The notes beneath the pieces were generated by a model. That model was not told the origin of the DNA and ran no database searches. It saw only the letters and a list, made by a program, of their open reading frames with translations. Positions 44,254-51,734 of a DNA stretch of 64,000 bases are shown piece after piece (position 1 is the stretch's first letter; the number at the start of each line of letters is the position of its first letter). A program made the translations under genes and the position numbers. The stretch is from Lewinellaceae bacterium (GTDB lineage Bacteria > Bacteroidota > Bacteroidia > Chitinophagales > Saprospiraceae): assembly GCA_020636355.1 (NCBI GenBank), contig JACJYB010000020.1, positions 11,015 through 75,014 of the forward strand, in the 5' to 3' direction.

Positions 44254-45216
44254 ATGACAATGGAGGCATCCCTGGGATCTGCTTTTGAAATAACCATTTA
44301 CCGGGCTGGTGACCGGAATGTCTGGGATGCATTGGTGGCTCAGGCGCGCAATGGCCATTTTCAATTCCTGCGTGATTATATGGAATACCATGCCGATCGC
44401 TTTGAGGATCTTTCGCTACTGATCTGGCGAGGAAGCCGGATTGTTGCCTTGATGGCTGGTCACCGGTCGGGCACGACTTATTATTCGCATCAAGGTCTGA
44501 GTTTTGGCGGGCTGATTCAACACGCGGATTTTTCGGTTAATTGGGTCATTCCGGTAATGACTAAGATCCGGATCTGGCTTCAGCAACAAGGTTTTAAAAC
44601 GTGGATTTACAAGACCCTGCCGACGCTCTACCATCACCAGCCAGCGATGTCCGATCACTGGGCTTTGTTTGTATTGGGTGCAACATGGGATTACCGGAAT
44701 ACCAGCGTAACCATTGACCTTTCCAACTCATTTAGTATGCACAAGAACCGGAAAAGGGCATTGTCTGCTGTGGGGAAAAGGGAATTAGAATATCGCGAAA
44801 GCCGTGATGCGAGCTTATTTCATCCCATCCTGACCGATTTGTTGCTACGGAAATTTGGGAGGTCTCCGGTACATACCCAAGCCGAAATGCAGCGTTTGAT
44901 GGATACTTTCCCGGAAAATATCCGCTTGCATCTGGCCCTTCGTCAGGAGACCGTTTTCGCCGGTGTTTTAATGTATAATTATGCCGGAGTGGCTCATGCG
45001 CAATACATCGCCGCTACGCCGGACGGTGAACAGGCTGAGGCTTTGACTGGCCTCTTTCACCATCTCATCCAAAGCATTTATCACCAGGAACGTTACTTCG
45101 ATTTTGGCATTTGCAATGAAGAAAATGGCGCCGTTCTAAATGAAGGATTGGCTCGGTTTAAAGAAGGATTTGGGGCCGGGATAACAATTTTTGATGCTTA
45201 CCGGTTAGAGATCTAA
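44254..45216 (+). CDS. FemAB/GNAT-like acyl or aminoacyl transferase
   Basis: A 320-residue protein resembling the FemAB-like double-GNAT family (also called BioF2-like). Such enzymes transfer amino acids or acyl groups onto peptidoglycan or glycan amino groups. Typical stretches are HFQFLRDYMEYHADRFEDLSLLIW at the start (FemAB proteins often read FLSxxxxE/DYHxDRF), VALMAGHRSGTTYYSHQGLSFGG, and FAGVLMYNYAGVAHAQYIAATPDG in the second GNAT lobe. The ATG follows a GGAG ribosome-binding site. With the DegT aminotransferase gene 18 bases on, it may acylate the amino sugar; this replaces the FdtC N-acyltransferase step and is inference. Confidence 0.72.
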   Translation: MTMEASLGSAFEITIYRAGDRNVWDALVAQARNGHFQFLRDYMEYHADRFEDLSLLIWRGSRIVALMAGHRSGTTYYSHQGLSFGGLIQHADFSVNWVIPVMTKIRIWLQQQGFKTWIYKTLPTLYHHQPAMSDHWALFVLGATWDYRNTSVTIDLSNSFSMHKNRKRALSAVGKRELEYRESRDASLFHPILTDLLLRKFGRSPVHTQAEMQRLMDTFPENIRLHLALRQETVFAGVLMYNYAGVAHAQYIAATPDGEQAEALTGLFHHLIQSIYHQERYFDFGICNEENGAVLNEGLARFKEGFGAGITIFDAYRLEI

Positions 45217-45233
45217 AGCTATAAAAGGAAAAG

Positions 45234-46361
45234 ATGATGGGGTCGTATGCAGTGCCTTTTCTGGATTTTAGTGGAATACATGGACCACTCCGTGAGGAAT
45301 TTGGACAGGCCTTTCAAGCCTTCCTGGAGCGCCAATGGTATGTGCTGGGTTCCGAAGTCAGCCGATTTGAATCGGATTATGCACAATACATTGGTCAAGG
45401 CCATTCGATTGGAGTAGGTAGTGGAATGGCGGCGCTCCATTTAGCCCTGATAGCACAAGGAATCGGCCCGGGGGACCAGGTCATTGTCCCGGCTAACACA
45501 TATGTGGCAACCTGGCTGGCAGTAGCTTACACCGGCGCAGAACTGGTCCCTGTAGACCCGGACCCATGGACTGCTAACCTGAGTGCGTCCGGGATTCAGC
45601 GGGCGATTTCAGACCGTACGAAAGCTGTGATTCCAGTGCACCTGTATGGCATGCCATGTCCGATGCCGGAAATTATGGACCTGGCCCGGCAAAAAAACCT
45701 GATTGTTATCGAAGACAATGCGCAGGCTCACGGTGCCCGTTTGGGCACAAAAATGACCGGCTCTTTTGGGCATGCCAATGCCCACAGCTTTTATCCCACC
45801 AAGATACTGGGTGCCCTGGGAGAGGCGGGAGCCATCACCACCGACGACGATGGAATCGCAGGGCAGTTGCGTATGCTGCGTAATTATGGACAACGTGAGC
45901 GGTATCAAAACGAAGTGATTGGCTATAATTACCGCTTGGATGAACTCCAGGCAGCCTTGCTCAACGTCAAGTTAAAATATTTGGATGTCTGGCTTGAAGA
46001 GCGACACCGTTTGGCAGCTCGCTATGATCAGGGATTAGCGGATCTGCCCGGGCTTCGTTTACCTCCGGAAGTGAAGGACGGACGACATGCTTATTACCTT
46101 TATGTCATCCACACGGATCAGCGGGAAGCCCTGCAGGTTTGGCTTAAAGAAAAGCGTATTGAAACCATTGTCCATTACCCCATCCCTCCCCATCGCCAGC
46201 AGGCTTTTGCCAAATACGGATGGCCAGAAGCGGCCTTCCCGGTTGCCAACCAGCTGGCTTCCAGCTGTTTGAGCCTTCCCTTATACATTGGGTTATCCGA
46301 GGAGAAGCAGCAATCGGTCATCGATGCCATTCAAGAGTTTTGGCGCCGTTACCAAAGCTAA
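45234..46361 (+). CDS. DegT/DnrJ/EryC1-family sugar aminotransferase
   Basis: A 375-residue PLP-dependent transaminase that adds an amino group to a nucleotide-linked keto-sugar. The PLP lysine is Lys190 in HSFYPTKILGALGEAGA, the phosphate-side motif is GSGMAALHLAL, and VIEDNAQAHGA (D161) binds the pyridine nitrogen. The beginning VPFLDFSGIHGPLREEFGQAF is normal. Together with the FdtA-like ketoisomerase upstream it suggests a 3-amino-3,6-dideoxy sugar (dTDP-Fuc3N or Qui3N type); the sugar itself cannot be fixed from sequence. Two overlapping dyads follow directly after its stop. Confidence 0.92.
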   Translation: MMGSYAVPFLDFSGIHGPLREEFGQAFQAFLERQWYVLGSEVSRFESDYAQYIGQGHSIGVGSGMAALHLALIAQGIGPGDQVIVPANTYVATWLAVAYTGAELVPVDPDPWTANLSASGIQRAISDRTKAVIPVHLYGMPCPMPEIMDLARQKNLIVIEDNAQAHGARLGTKMTGSFGHANAHSFYPTKILGALGEAGAITTDDDGIAGQLRMLRNYGQRERYQNEVIGYNYRLDELQAALLNVKLKYLDVWLEERHRLAARYDQGLADLPGLRLPPEVKDGRHAYYLYVIHTDQREALQVWLKEKRIETIVHYPIPPHRQQAFAKYGWPEAAFPVANQLASSCLSLPLYIGLSEEKQQSVIDAIQEFWRRYQS

Positions 46362-46362
46362 A

Positions 46363-46392
46363 TGTGACCCGGATCACAAAATTGTTTTGTGA
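46363..46392. promoter_or_regulatory. Overlapping dyads TGTGA-N6-TCACA and TCACAAAA-N3-TTTTGTGA
   Basis: TGTGA (46363-46367) and TCACA (46374-46378) are separated by 6 bases, the classical Crp-type spacing. The same TCACA then opens a second, 8-bp-arm dyad TCACAAAA-TTG-TTTTGTGA (46374-46392). The two stems exclude each other. They may be an operator for the hydrolase at 46567 or a weak terminator for the aminotransferase. Confidence 0.35.
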
Positions 46393-46566
46393 AATTGAAA
46401 TTATACCGGCCACGCTCAGCGTTAATGAAACCAATGAACCTGATTTGTATCCACGACCAATACATAAAAGGAAAAAATATTTCTATTCACGGCTAGAGAT
46501 TGCATACTAGCCAAAATAACTTTTCGTTCCTTTGGTAAGCTGATTGATGTAATTTAAAATTAAACT

Positions 46567-47490
46567 ATGCGGTTGAGAATCATTTTGTTGCTGGGATTAT
46601 TCTTGCCTTTGCTTTCTTTCGGCCAATCCACCGATGGGGATTATCTGGCGGTCAAGACCTCAACATTCATCCCATTGAATCAATGGAAGAGCAATGATTT
46701 TCAATCCAGATTGGCCAATGCCCTGAATGCAAATCCCGCTTACCGCGCATTAATTGCCAGCAAGCGCCTGGCGGTAGGTATCGTCGATATGCATGATCCC
46801 ACCCACATAGCCTATGCTACCGTCAATGGCGACAACATGATGTATGCAGCCAGCCTGCCGAAGATTGCTATTCTGTTAGCTGCCGAAGATGCCTTATTTA
46901 AGGGTGAATTAACAGAGACAGCGGAGATCGACGCGGATTTGCGTATGATGATCGCGCGATCAGATAATCAGGCAGCTACCCGGATGATCGATCGACTGGG
47001 CTACGATAAGATCCAGAATGTATTGGAAGACCCGAAATACCGGTTGTATTCTGAAGAACAGGGTGGAGGTCTATGGGTTGGCAAACGGTATGGATCCGGT
47101 GGGGATCGTCATCCCGATCCTTTGAAAGGGTTGAGTCATGCCGCTACGGTCAACCAGGTTTGTCGCTTCTATTACATGATGTATTATGGCAAATTAGTGT
47201 CTCCCAGCCGGTCGGCTGAAATGATGCGAATCATGAAAGATCCGGAATTACACCATAAATTTGTTAATACCGTCGACCGGGTTGCACCCGGAGCTACCAT
47301 GTTTCGCAAATCCGGCTCCTGGAAGAATTATCACGCCGATTCGATCCTGGTTGATGATGGTGGCAATCGGCGCTACATTTTGGTTGCGTTAGCCGAAGAT
47401 GCGCAAGGCGAACAAATCATGCGTGATTTGGTCCGGATTGCCGAACAGGTCATGCACATTCCTGCATCCTCATCAAACACAGCACCCTGA
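46567..47490 (+). CDS. Class-A beta-lactamase-fold serine hydrolase (1)
   Basis: A 307-residue exported serine hydrolase. The signal peptide ends LLSFGQ (residue 20). It carries the class-A beta-lactamase/DD-peptidase triad: SxxK as S96-LPK99 in MYAASLPKIA, SDN at 132-134 in ARSDNQAA, and KSG at 248-250. The general-base Glu166 omega-loop of true class-A beta-lactamases (ExxLN) is not evident, so penicillinase activity is doubtful and a peptidoglycan- or ester-directed role is possible. The nucleotide transporter gene follows after 118 bases on the same strand. A similar but larger SxxK protein is encoded at 50456-51706 on the other strand. Confidence 0.82.
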   Translation: MRLRIILLLGLFLPLLSFGQSTDGDYLAVKTSTFIPLNQWKSNDFQSRLANALNANPAYRALIASKRLAVGIVDMHDPTHIAYATVNGDNMMYAASLPKIAILLAAEDALFKGELTETAEIDADLRMMIARSDNQAATRMIDRLGYDKIQNVLEDPKYRLYSEEQGGGLWVGKRYGSGGDRHPDPLKGLSHAATVNQVCRFYYMMYYGKLVSPSRSAEMMRIMKDPELHHKFVNTVDRVAPGATMFRKSGSWKNYHADSILVDDGGNRRYILVALAEDAQGEQIMRDLVRIAEQVMHIPASSSNTAP

Positions 47491-47608
47491 CCATTCCGTA
47501 TTGATAGGGTTCACCGGTAAAAAATCAGCCGGTGGTGACGGGGACATAATCAAACATATTTCATTGAAACTCGTACCTTTCTCGTAAGCCTTACCGTTTG
47601 GAGCACTG

Positions 47609-50428
47609 ATGGAAAGCTTACAGAACACGGTTTACGATTTTACAAAAAAAGCATTTGATATTCGGGATGGAGAAATGCGCCGGGCATTTCTTATGATGGC
47701 CCATATCTTTCTCATCATCTCGACGCTTCTAATCGTCAAGCCCACCGTTAATGCCCTTTTCCTCGCCACCTTTGGTGTCCGCTCGTTGCCCTATGCTTTT
47801 ATTTGGGTAGCCATTACGGCCGCCATTGTAACCACGCTCTATGCCCGGGCATTGCACCGGGTCTCCTTTTTCCAGATGTTGTCAGGCACCCTGTGGTTTT
47901 GTGTTAGCTCACTGATTTTATTCGGGACGCTACTTCTTTTCGGCATTGCCGTTCATCTGGTACTATACCTTTTTTATGTCTGGGTCGCCTTGTTCGCATT
48001 AGTGACTACGTCGCAGTTTTGGGTGTTAGCCAATATGGTTTTTAATTCCCGTGAAGCCAAGCGCCTATATGGCTTCATTGGCGCAGGTGCCATTGCTGGC
48101 GGGATTTTCGGAGGATACCTGACCTCCTTTCTGGCTCAATTCATACCCAGTGAGTACCTGGCTTTCGTGGGAGCGCTACTGTTGGGTGCTATTATTCCGA
48201 TCAGTCGATATGTGTGGCGTAATTATGCCGCTGAAAAATTTACGCGGTATACCGACCCGGAAGAAGAGGTGCCGATGAAACACCCTGCTCGAATGGTATT
48301 GGAATCCAGGCATCTGACCTACATTGCATTGATTGTAGGCATCAGTGTGTTGGTCGCCAAACTGGTTGACTTCCAGTTTGGCGGGATAGCCTCCGCCAAT
48401 ATTGGAGATGCCGATGAGTTGACCGCATTTTTTGGATTCTGGTATTCGACCTTCAATGTGATTTCACTCTTGCTGCAACTATTTCTTACCCGCCGGGTTG
48501 TCGGCACGCTTGGCGTTGGCATATCATTGGTCTTCCTGCCCGGCTTGATATTGGTGGCAACCATCATGCTCTTTTTTAATCCCATGTCTCTGATGGCTGC
48601 CGTTATGCTCAAAATGTCCGATGGCAGTTTTAAACAGTCCATCAATAAAGCTGCCCTGGAGTTATTGATCCTGCCTATCCCGCTGAATATCAAGAAACAA
48701 ACCAAAACATTTATCGATGTATTCGTAGACAGTCTGGCGACCGGAGTCGGGGGGATACTGCTGATCTTTATGGTCGATGCGTTGAATTTATCGGCTTTCT
48801 CGGTGAATGTTCTCATCGTCTTCTTTGTACTCGGTTGGTTGTACCTTGCTTACCGGGTACGCCTGGAATACATCCGGCTATTTAAACTCCAGGTAGAAGC
48901 GGTCGGTAACACCAAATCGAATACCAACCATCAGGAAATAGATCTGAAAAATGAGTCTGTTCTGAGTGGGATACGCAAAGTGCTACAGGAGGGGGGAGAT
49001 CCACAGCGTTTGTTCTTGTTGCGGAAATTGCTTGAACTGAAAGACAAACGGTTGTATGACTCCATCGTCCCGCTGATTCACCATCCGGATTCCCAAATAA
49101 GGGCTGTTGCCATCGAAAACCTGACGGTATTGACGCATAGCCCATTCTTGCCCGAAATAGAGTCCCTTCTCAACGATGCATCACAGCAAGTGCGAATTAA
49201 AGCTTTTGAGTACCTCATTACACAATCGCCCGGACCGGATGATCCCTGGTACCAACAGTTTTTAAACCATCAGGATGTTCAGGTCAGGGGCGCTGCATGG
49301 GAGTTTCTGGCGCAGGAAACCGTTCATGATCCAACCCTGGCTACCACATACCAATTGGAAGACAATGTCCGGAGAATGATCCATGAGGCTACCTGGAATG
49401 CACCGGTCGAGCACCGTGTCTATTTGATGAATGCTGCTTTGAGAGCAATAGGTTTTGGCAAATTGACTCCCCTCTATTCCATTTTGGAAGAAAAATTGGC
49501 GGAAGATGATCCCAACTACCGGAGTGCGGTTATCGAGGCAATCGGGGCAAGCCAACAGATCCACTTGTTACCGCAAATCCTGCCTTATCTGCCCTATAAG
49601 CGGTGGCGGCAGGTTGTCTTCCAGGCGGTAGATGCCATGGCACCGAAATTGTTGGCAGAGGCTCGCACAGAGATGGCTGACAGCAGTGTGCCTTTGGAGG
49701 TGAAAAGATTGCTGCCGAAAGTAGTCAAGCGGATCAAGCGCCAGGAAGCTGTCCGGTTGTTGTCCCAGTGGCTGGAACATCCCGATCCGGTGATCCGGTA
49801 TGAAGCCTTGCGGGGTTTGAATCGGCTTCGGATCGAAAACGACGGTTTGATCTTTGACCGCAAGGCGATCAGCCAACGCATTCTGGTCGTCGCCCACCGC
49901 TTTCAAACCATCCTGGGTATATTATATGTTCAGGATCAGCTGGATGCGGATGATCCGGGGATCAACAAAGCGCGGCAACAATTGATCGAGCTCCTGGAAC
50001 ACCGCCTGGACCGTCAATTGGAGATCATCTTCCGGTTGCTTGGGTTGACTTATCCGCCTACGGATATGCTGGCGATCTATCGGGGATTATCCAGCGGAGC
50101 CAAGGATCGGAGGATCAGTGCGCTGGAATTTCTCGACAACTTGCTGGAGCCGGGCATCAAACGCGTATTGATCCCCTTGATTGAATCTTCAATGCTGGAG
50201 ACCATTACTGAGGCGACCATCCGGGAATTGGACGTGCCCTTGCCCACAGAACGGGAAGCGTTGTCCCGGTTGCTCGAAATTGATGACCCCAGAATTCATA
50301 TCGCTGTCCTTCATTTGATCGATGCATTGGGGGACACTCGATATCAATCCACACTTGAAAAAGTGATCAGGGATGGTTCGGACAAAGTAAAGGACATCGC
50401 GCACAGCATACTGCAGAAATGGAGTTGA
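47609..50428 (+). CDS. Npt1/Npt2-type nucleotide transporter with HEAT repeats
   Basis: A 939-residue two-part membrane protein. Residues 1 to about 420 form roughly 12 membrane spans like the ATP:ADP antiporter (Npt/TLC) family; QFWVLANMVFNSREAKRLYGFIGAGAIAGGIFGGYL matches the family core. Residues of about 445-939 are HEAT-type helical repeats (PLIHHPDSQIRAVAIENLTVL, FLNHQDVQVRGAAWEFLAQE, WLEHPDPVIRYEALRGLNRL, SRLLEIDDPRIHIAVLHLIDALGD). The substrate and direction are not known for the Bacteroidota members; nucleotides are inferred from the family. It lies between a class-A hydrolase gene and, convergently, a second hydrolase plus an ATP-grasp protein gene. Confidence 0.82.
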   Translation: MESLQNTVYDFTKKAFDIRDGEMRRAFLMMAHIFLIISTLLIVKPTVNALFLATFGVRSLPYAFIWVAITAAIVTTLYARALHRVSFFQMLSGTLWFCVSSLILFGTLLLFGIAVHLVLYLFYVWVALFALVTTSQFWVLANMVFNSREAKRLYGFIGAGAIAGGIFGGYLTSFLAQFIPSEYLAFVGALLLGAIIPISRYVWRNYAAEKFTRYTDPEEEVPMKHPARMVLESRHLTYIALIVGISVLVAKLVDFQFGGIASANIGDADELTAFFGFWYSTFNVISLLLQLFLTRRVVGTLGVGISLVFLPGLILVATIMLFFNPMSLMAAVMLKMSDGSFKQSINKAALELLILPIPLNIKKQTKTFIDVFVDSLATGVGGILLIFMVDALNLSAFSVNVLIVFFVLGWLYLAYRVRLEYIRLFKLQVEAVGNTKSNTNHQEIDLKNESVLSGIRKVLQEGGDPQRLFLLRKLLELKDKRLYDSIVPLIHHPDSQIRAVAIENLTVLTHSPFLPEIESLLNDASQQVRIKAFEYLITQSPGPDDPWYQQFLNHQDVQVRGAAWEFLAQETVHDPTLATTYQLEDNVRRMIHEATWNAPVEHRVYLMNAALRAIGFGKLTPLYSILEEKLAEDDPNYRSAVIEAIGASQQIHLLPQILPYLPYKRWRQVVFQAVDAMAPKLLAEARTEMADSSVPLEVKRLLPKVVKRIKRQEAVRLLSQWLEHPDPVIRYEALRGLNRLRIENDGLIFDRKAISQRILVVAHRFQTILGILYVQDQLDADDPGINKARQQLIELLEHRLDRQLEIIFRLLGLTYPPTDMLAIYRGLSSGAKDRRISALEFLDNLLEPGIKRVLIPLIESSMLETITEATIRELDVPLPTEREALSRLLEIDDPRIHIAVLHLIDALGDTRYQSTLEKVIRDGSDKVKDIAHSILQKWS

Positions 50429-50455
50429 ATCAAATTTTTTACCTCCGGGAGCGTC

Positions 50456-51706
50456 TTATCCATGCATCAGCTTATCGATTCGCCCGGCCAGCGCATTGTG
50501 ATCGTTCGCCGAGTTCTTTTTCAGGACATTGGACATCAGGGCGACCAGGTATATGGTGCCGTCCTGATGTTCGACGATGCAGACCGAGTTCATGTAATTA
50601 TTGACATTACCCATATACTTTGCACAGGTATAGCCCTCCTCCGGTTTGCATTGATACAGACTCCCCGACTTGAAATAAACGGCTGCTTCTTTCAGGGATG
50701 CATTGGAGGCATAACGAATACGGCGATCCGTCATATACAATAGCCGTTTGATTTCCAGTGATGATGGTTCGTCGATAATTTTTCCACGCTCGAGGGCTAC
50801 CAGCCACTTCATCAATCCCAGGGGAGTGCCAATGCTGCCGCCTTTGGGAGGTATGCGATTGGTGCCTCCGCGCGTAAATAGTTGGCCCAGCCTCCATTCA
50901 TCTTCGGTGATGCCCAGATCGCGCAGTGGTTCATTGACTACCGAGTTGGCGACGTCGGAAAGTTCTGACTTGGGCGTGCTGCTGAAGTACACTTCAGCTT
51001 CTTCTTCGGTCAGGTCCGGATACTTTTCCTTGAAGACATGCATCAGGATTGCTTCTCTCCAGACTACGGATGCTGCCCCGTTGTTACTTACGGATACCAT
51101 ATGATCAACCCATTCATAAAGCGTAAATACATCGCCGGCCTGCACGGTGCGCTTAACCAGCTTATTGGTCTCCGGATTGAAGAAAGGTACGGTATGTTCA
51201 TCGGAAAGCGCCCACTGTCCTGCGCGGACGGACTTGTTTTTCATCAGATCCCTTCTCGCTTCAAAATCGTCCGGAAAAATGTTTTGCAATTCACAAAAAA
51301 AGCCGGTGATGACAGCAAGCTTACCGACACTGCCCGGCTGAAATCCCCGGTCTTCCTGCCTTTTGGCATACCGGATGGGTCTTCCGGGGGTGATATCCAG
51401 GAGCGTCAGTGAATAACTTTCATGCATATAGGGAAAGAGGGAACCGACTGCTTTTTGCAAGGCTGCATCAGGCACCGGAAGTTCGGAGAGACTGTCCCCT
51501 TTTGGCATATTTAAAAGGTTTAGCTTGATCGCTTCCAGCTTTTTTTGAGCACCACTGATCGGAGCGGTTCCTTTGATGGTACCATCCAGGATGCGTTCCC
51601 AGTACAGCAACCTCCGGATACCAGTGAGCAAATACCCATCGATGGGATAAGCCTGTGCGGAAGGTAGGAACATTAGAAGGGTTAAAAATCCAAACAGGTA
51701 TCGCAT
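50456..51706 (-). CDS. Class-A beta-lactamase-fold serine hydrolase (2)
   Basis: A 416-residue exported serine hydrolase. The ATG at 51706 opens a clean signal peptide (MRYLFGFLTLLMFLPSAQA); starts at 51742 or 51748 would overlap the upstream gene and add a polar leader. The triad is visible: SVGK (residues 126-129, within FQPGSVGKLAVI), SNN (207-209, in VSVSNNGAASVVW), and KSG (346-348, in VYFKSGSLYQ). It is larger than standard class-A enzymes and has an extra 100-residue N-terminal segment. It lies 28 bases after the exported PPDK-like gene, so the two are probably cotranscribed. Function on peptidoglycan or another surface substrate is inferred. Confidence 0.82.
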   Translation of the reverse strand: MRYLFGFLTLLMFLPSAQAYPIDGYLLTGIRRLLYWERILDGTIKGTAPISGAQKKLEAIKLNLLNMPKGDSLSELPVPDAALQKAVGSLFPYMHESYSLTLLDITPGRPIRYAKRQEDRGFQPGSVGKLAVITGFFCELQNIFPDDFEARRDLMKNKSVRAGQWALSDEHTVPFFNPETNKLVKRTVQAGDVFTLYEWVDHMVSVSNNGAASVVWREAILMHVFKEKYPDLTEEEAEVYFSSTPKSELSDVANSVVNEPLRDLGITEDEWRLGQLFTRGGTNRIPPKGGSIGTPLGLMKWLVALERGKIIDEPSSLEIKRLLYMTDRRIRYASNASLKEAAVYFKSGSLYQCKPEEGYTCAKYMGNVNNYMNSVCIVEHQDGTIYLVALMSNVLKKNSANDHNALAGRIDKLMHG

Positions 51707-51734
51707 GACACGGAATCGAAAAGCACACTTCGGA

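Noticed and set aside
46567..47490. True beta-lactamase resistance gene
   Set aside because: SxxK, SDN and KSG are present, but the omega-loop Glu motif is not evident, and the same fold serves many non-resistance hydrolases.
47512..47538. CACCGG/CCGGTG hairpin after the first hydrolase as a terminator
   Set aside because: A stem of 6 bp without a following T-tract.
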